Origin: Melioribacteraceae bacterium
Lineage (GTDB): Bacteria > Bacteroidota > Ignavibacteria > Ignavibacteriales > Melioribacteraceae
DNA length: 34,513 bases
Reading direction: 5' to 3'
NCBI GenBank assembly: GCA_015493615.1
Contig: WGCV01000028.1
Location: 1 to 34,513, forward strand
Below are positions 33,197-34,513 of the stretch, in pieces (the first letter of the stretch is position 1; every line of letters starts with the position of its first letter). The translations under genes were made by a program, and so were the position numbers. The notes under the pieces were generated by a model. It was not told the origin of the DNA and made no database searches. It saw only the letters and a program-made list of their open reading frames with translations.

Positions 33197-34513
33197 TCAG
33201 CCGCGAATACGGATAAAGCCTCCTTCCCCGTCCAAAACAAGACTCGGCGAACCGATGCCCATTACATAATAATTTACAAAATCCCAAGTCCTCCCGTTGT
33301 CCGTACTCATCTCAAGCCAAACCTCCCCCATACTTTCGTATGTTAAAAACAAATTGCCGTTGGCGGTTCTTATCATTTTACGCTGGTTGTTGTTTGTAAA
33401 GGCGGACTGATTATCCGAAAGCTGCGTTCCTTTGTATTTCGCTTGTAAACTCCCGAGCCCCGTAGGCGAGACATTTCTGGAATTATTTTCATTCCCGTCG
33501 CTCCACTCTAAGAACACGTACTTGTGTCCGTTTTTTGTTAAAGTTTGATTTACGCTTACAGTTTGGTACCCAGGGTGTGCATAAATATACTCGCTGACGG
33601 GAAAAGAATAATTATCTCCGTCTATGTTAATGCTTCCGAAATCCCTTCATAAGAAGCGCTGAAATTAACAAGGTAGGTTTTGTAAAATTGGGCTTTGTAA
33701 GTCCAATCCCCAACAACAAAAATGTTCCGGAAAACATTCGTGTTTCCGTCGTCCCAATTCTTAAATTTGTAATGGTTATTATCCGCTTCGTAATCGATGC
33801 CGTTATCTTGCGTTTTGATTGTGTGAGAACTGTTTTTATCCCACGCAAATTCAAAGCCGGCGGTGTATTCCACAAACGCTCCGTTTTCAAGCGAATAAAC
33901 ATAACCGATATCTCTTACCGGAGGAGCGTTTTCATGTTCCAATTCATTCGTTACGGTTACGAATCTATCGCCCTTAACGTTATAATTAAGGTAAACGCTT
34001 TCGTTATCGGTCGAAATAGGCGGCGAACCCAAGTTAAACGCTTCGGAAAAGAAGCCAGGCGTGATATTTGTCAACGATAAATTTATATCCGGGATCATTA
34101 AAAGAATATCCTCGGAGTAAAAGAGATCGGCAATATAACCCGGCAACCATCCCAAATCTCCCCAAGAGTTTATATCAACCGAATTTAGTTGTAAAACTAT
34201 TTTATATCCTTCCGTTTCATTGCCTTCTAAAACGAATTCTCCGTTTATTACGCCTCCGAAATGTTCCGTGGTATTAAAATCGAACGCAACAACGTCAATA
34301 TTTACTAAAAAATATAAATCATCCACAACAAGATGCACAATATTGTCGGGTAAAATATCAATATGCGCGGCGTTAATATTTGCTATCCAGTGGTGAATTC
34401 CATCTTCCCCGTTATATTCGCCGAAGTTTAATCCTCTTGCCGATATTATTGCGTCAAGCGTCTTATTTATTTCGGTTTCAGTTAATCTTACGTCAAAATC
34501 GTCTTGCGCAAAT
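33197..34513 (-). pseudogene. Frameshifted secreted BNR-type protein, partial at the window edge
   Basis: Two frames on the minus strand belong together. The first is open from the window edge (FAQDDFDVRLTETEIN, likely just after signal peptide cleavage) to a stop at 33622. The second continues the protein from about 33642 (DFGSINIDGDNYSFPVSEY) to 33197. Adding one C to the CCC at 33643-33645 (a G on the coding strand, GAAGGG to GAAGGGG) would join them as YEGDFGSINID. The joined protein has Ig-like repeats (YKTYLVNFSASYEG) and an Asp-box (STDNGRTW) near its end. It then stops early and lacks the sorting domain, whose remains lie at 32935. Either the gene is decaying or one base is missing in the assembly. 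The substrate and function are unknown. Confidence 0.75.

Overview
The window looks like a chromosome segment from the Ignavibacteria/Chlorobi/Bacteroidota side of the tree. Three loci carry the C-terminal type IX secretion sorting domain in the form typical of Ignavibacteriales (YPNPFNPTT near its start, SGVYFYTLRAGNF and KKMIL near the end). There are also Bacteroidota-like features: some genes have clear Shine-Dalgarno sequences, others have none, and at least two genes have TAnnTTTG boxes just upstream. No tRNA, rRNA or CRISPR array was seen. The lineage is an inference from sequence motifs only.

Layout. 1-5.3 kb (minus strand): a secreted Ig-like/T9SS protein behind a structured leader, then a 1088-residue secreted BNR/sortilin-type propeller protein. 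5.3-5.8 kb: a gene-free patch with tandem heptamers and two inverted-repeat elements. 5.8-9.4 kb (minus): a K+ channel with an RCK module whose first transmembrane helix lies upstream of the first ATG, and a type II restriction endonuclease/methyltransferase pair overlapping by ATGA. 9.4-11.3 kb: a YciO-family protein divergent from an MFS transporter. 11.3-11.7 kb: repeat fragments. 11.7-14.1 kb: an NhaC-type antiporter divergent from a SixA-like phosphatase.

14.1-14.5 kb: the signal recognition particle RNA (minus strand), facing away from a second RNA gene of about 160 nt (plus strand). The second has a promoter, a branched fold and a terminator, and I cannot assign it to a family. 14.6-17.5 kb (minus): a GCS2-type carboxylate-amine ligase fused to two CBS domains, followed by an aspartoacylase-like deacylase, which looks like a make/break pair for an amide metabolite. 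17.9-19.0 kb: an FKBP peptidyl-prolyl isomerase with a strong terminator, then a small cupin. 19.1-23.3 kb (minus): a single-chain type I-like/IIG restriction-modification-specificity enzyme coupled by ATGA to an HTH regulator, whose start codon sits in a 10-bp inverted-repeat operator. 23.4-26.4 kb (minus): an outer-membrane beta-barrel protein and the glycolytic genes pgk and gap, each followed by a terminator. 26.5-30.4 kb (plus): a Crp/Fnr regulator, a PHP-domain phosphoesterase and a T9SS-exported propeller protein. 30.4-30.7 kb: two tandem copies of a GTCATTGCGAG palindromic element. 30.8-32.8 kb: an ABC-F ATPase. 32.9-34.5 kb (minus): a decayed T9SS tail and a secreted BNR protein broken by an apparent one-base loss in a G run, running off the window edge.

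Most of the window is housekeeping and exported protein genes. The best leads for something undescribed are the RNA at 14321-14485, the CBS-GCS2/aspartoacylase pair, the channel with an apparent AUU start and a GFK selectivity filter, and the repeat elements that appear to exchange small hairpin cassettes.
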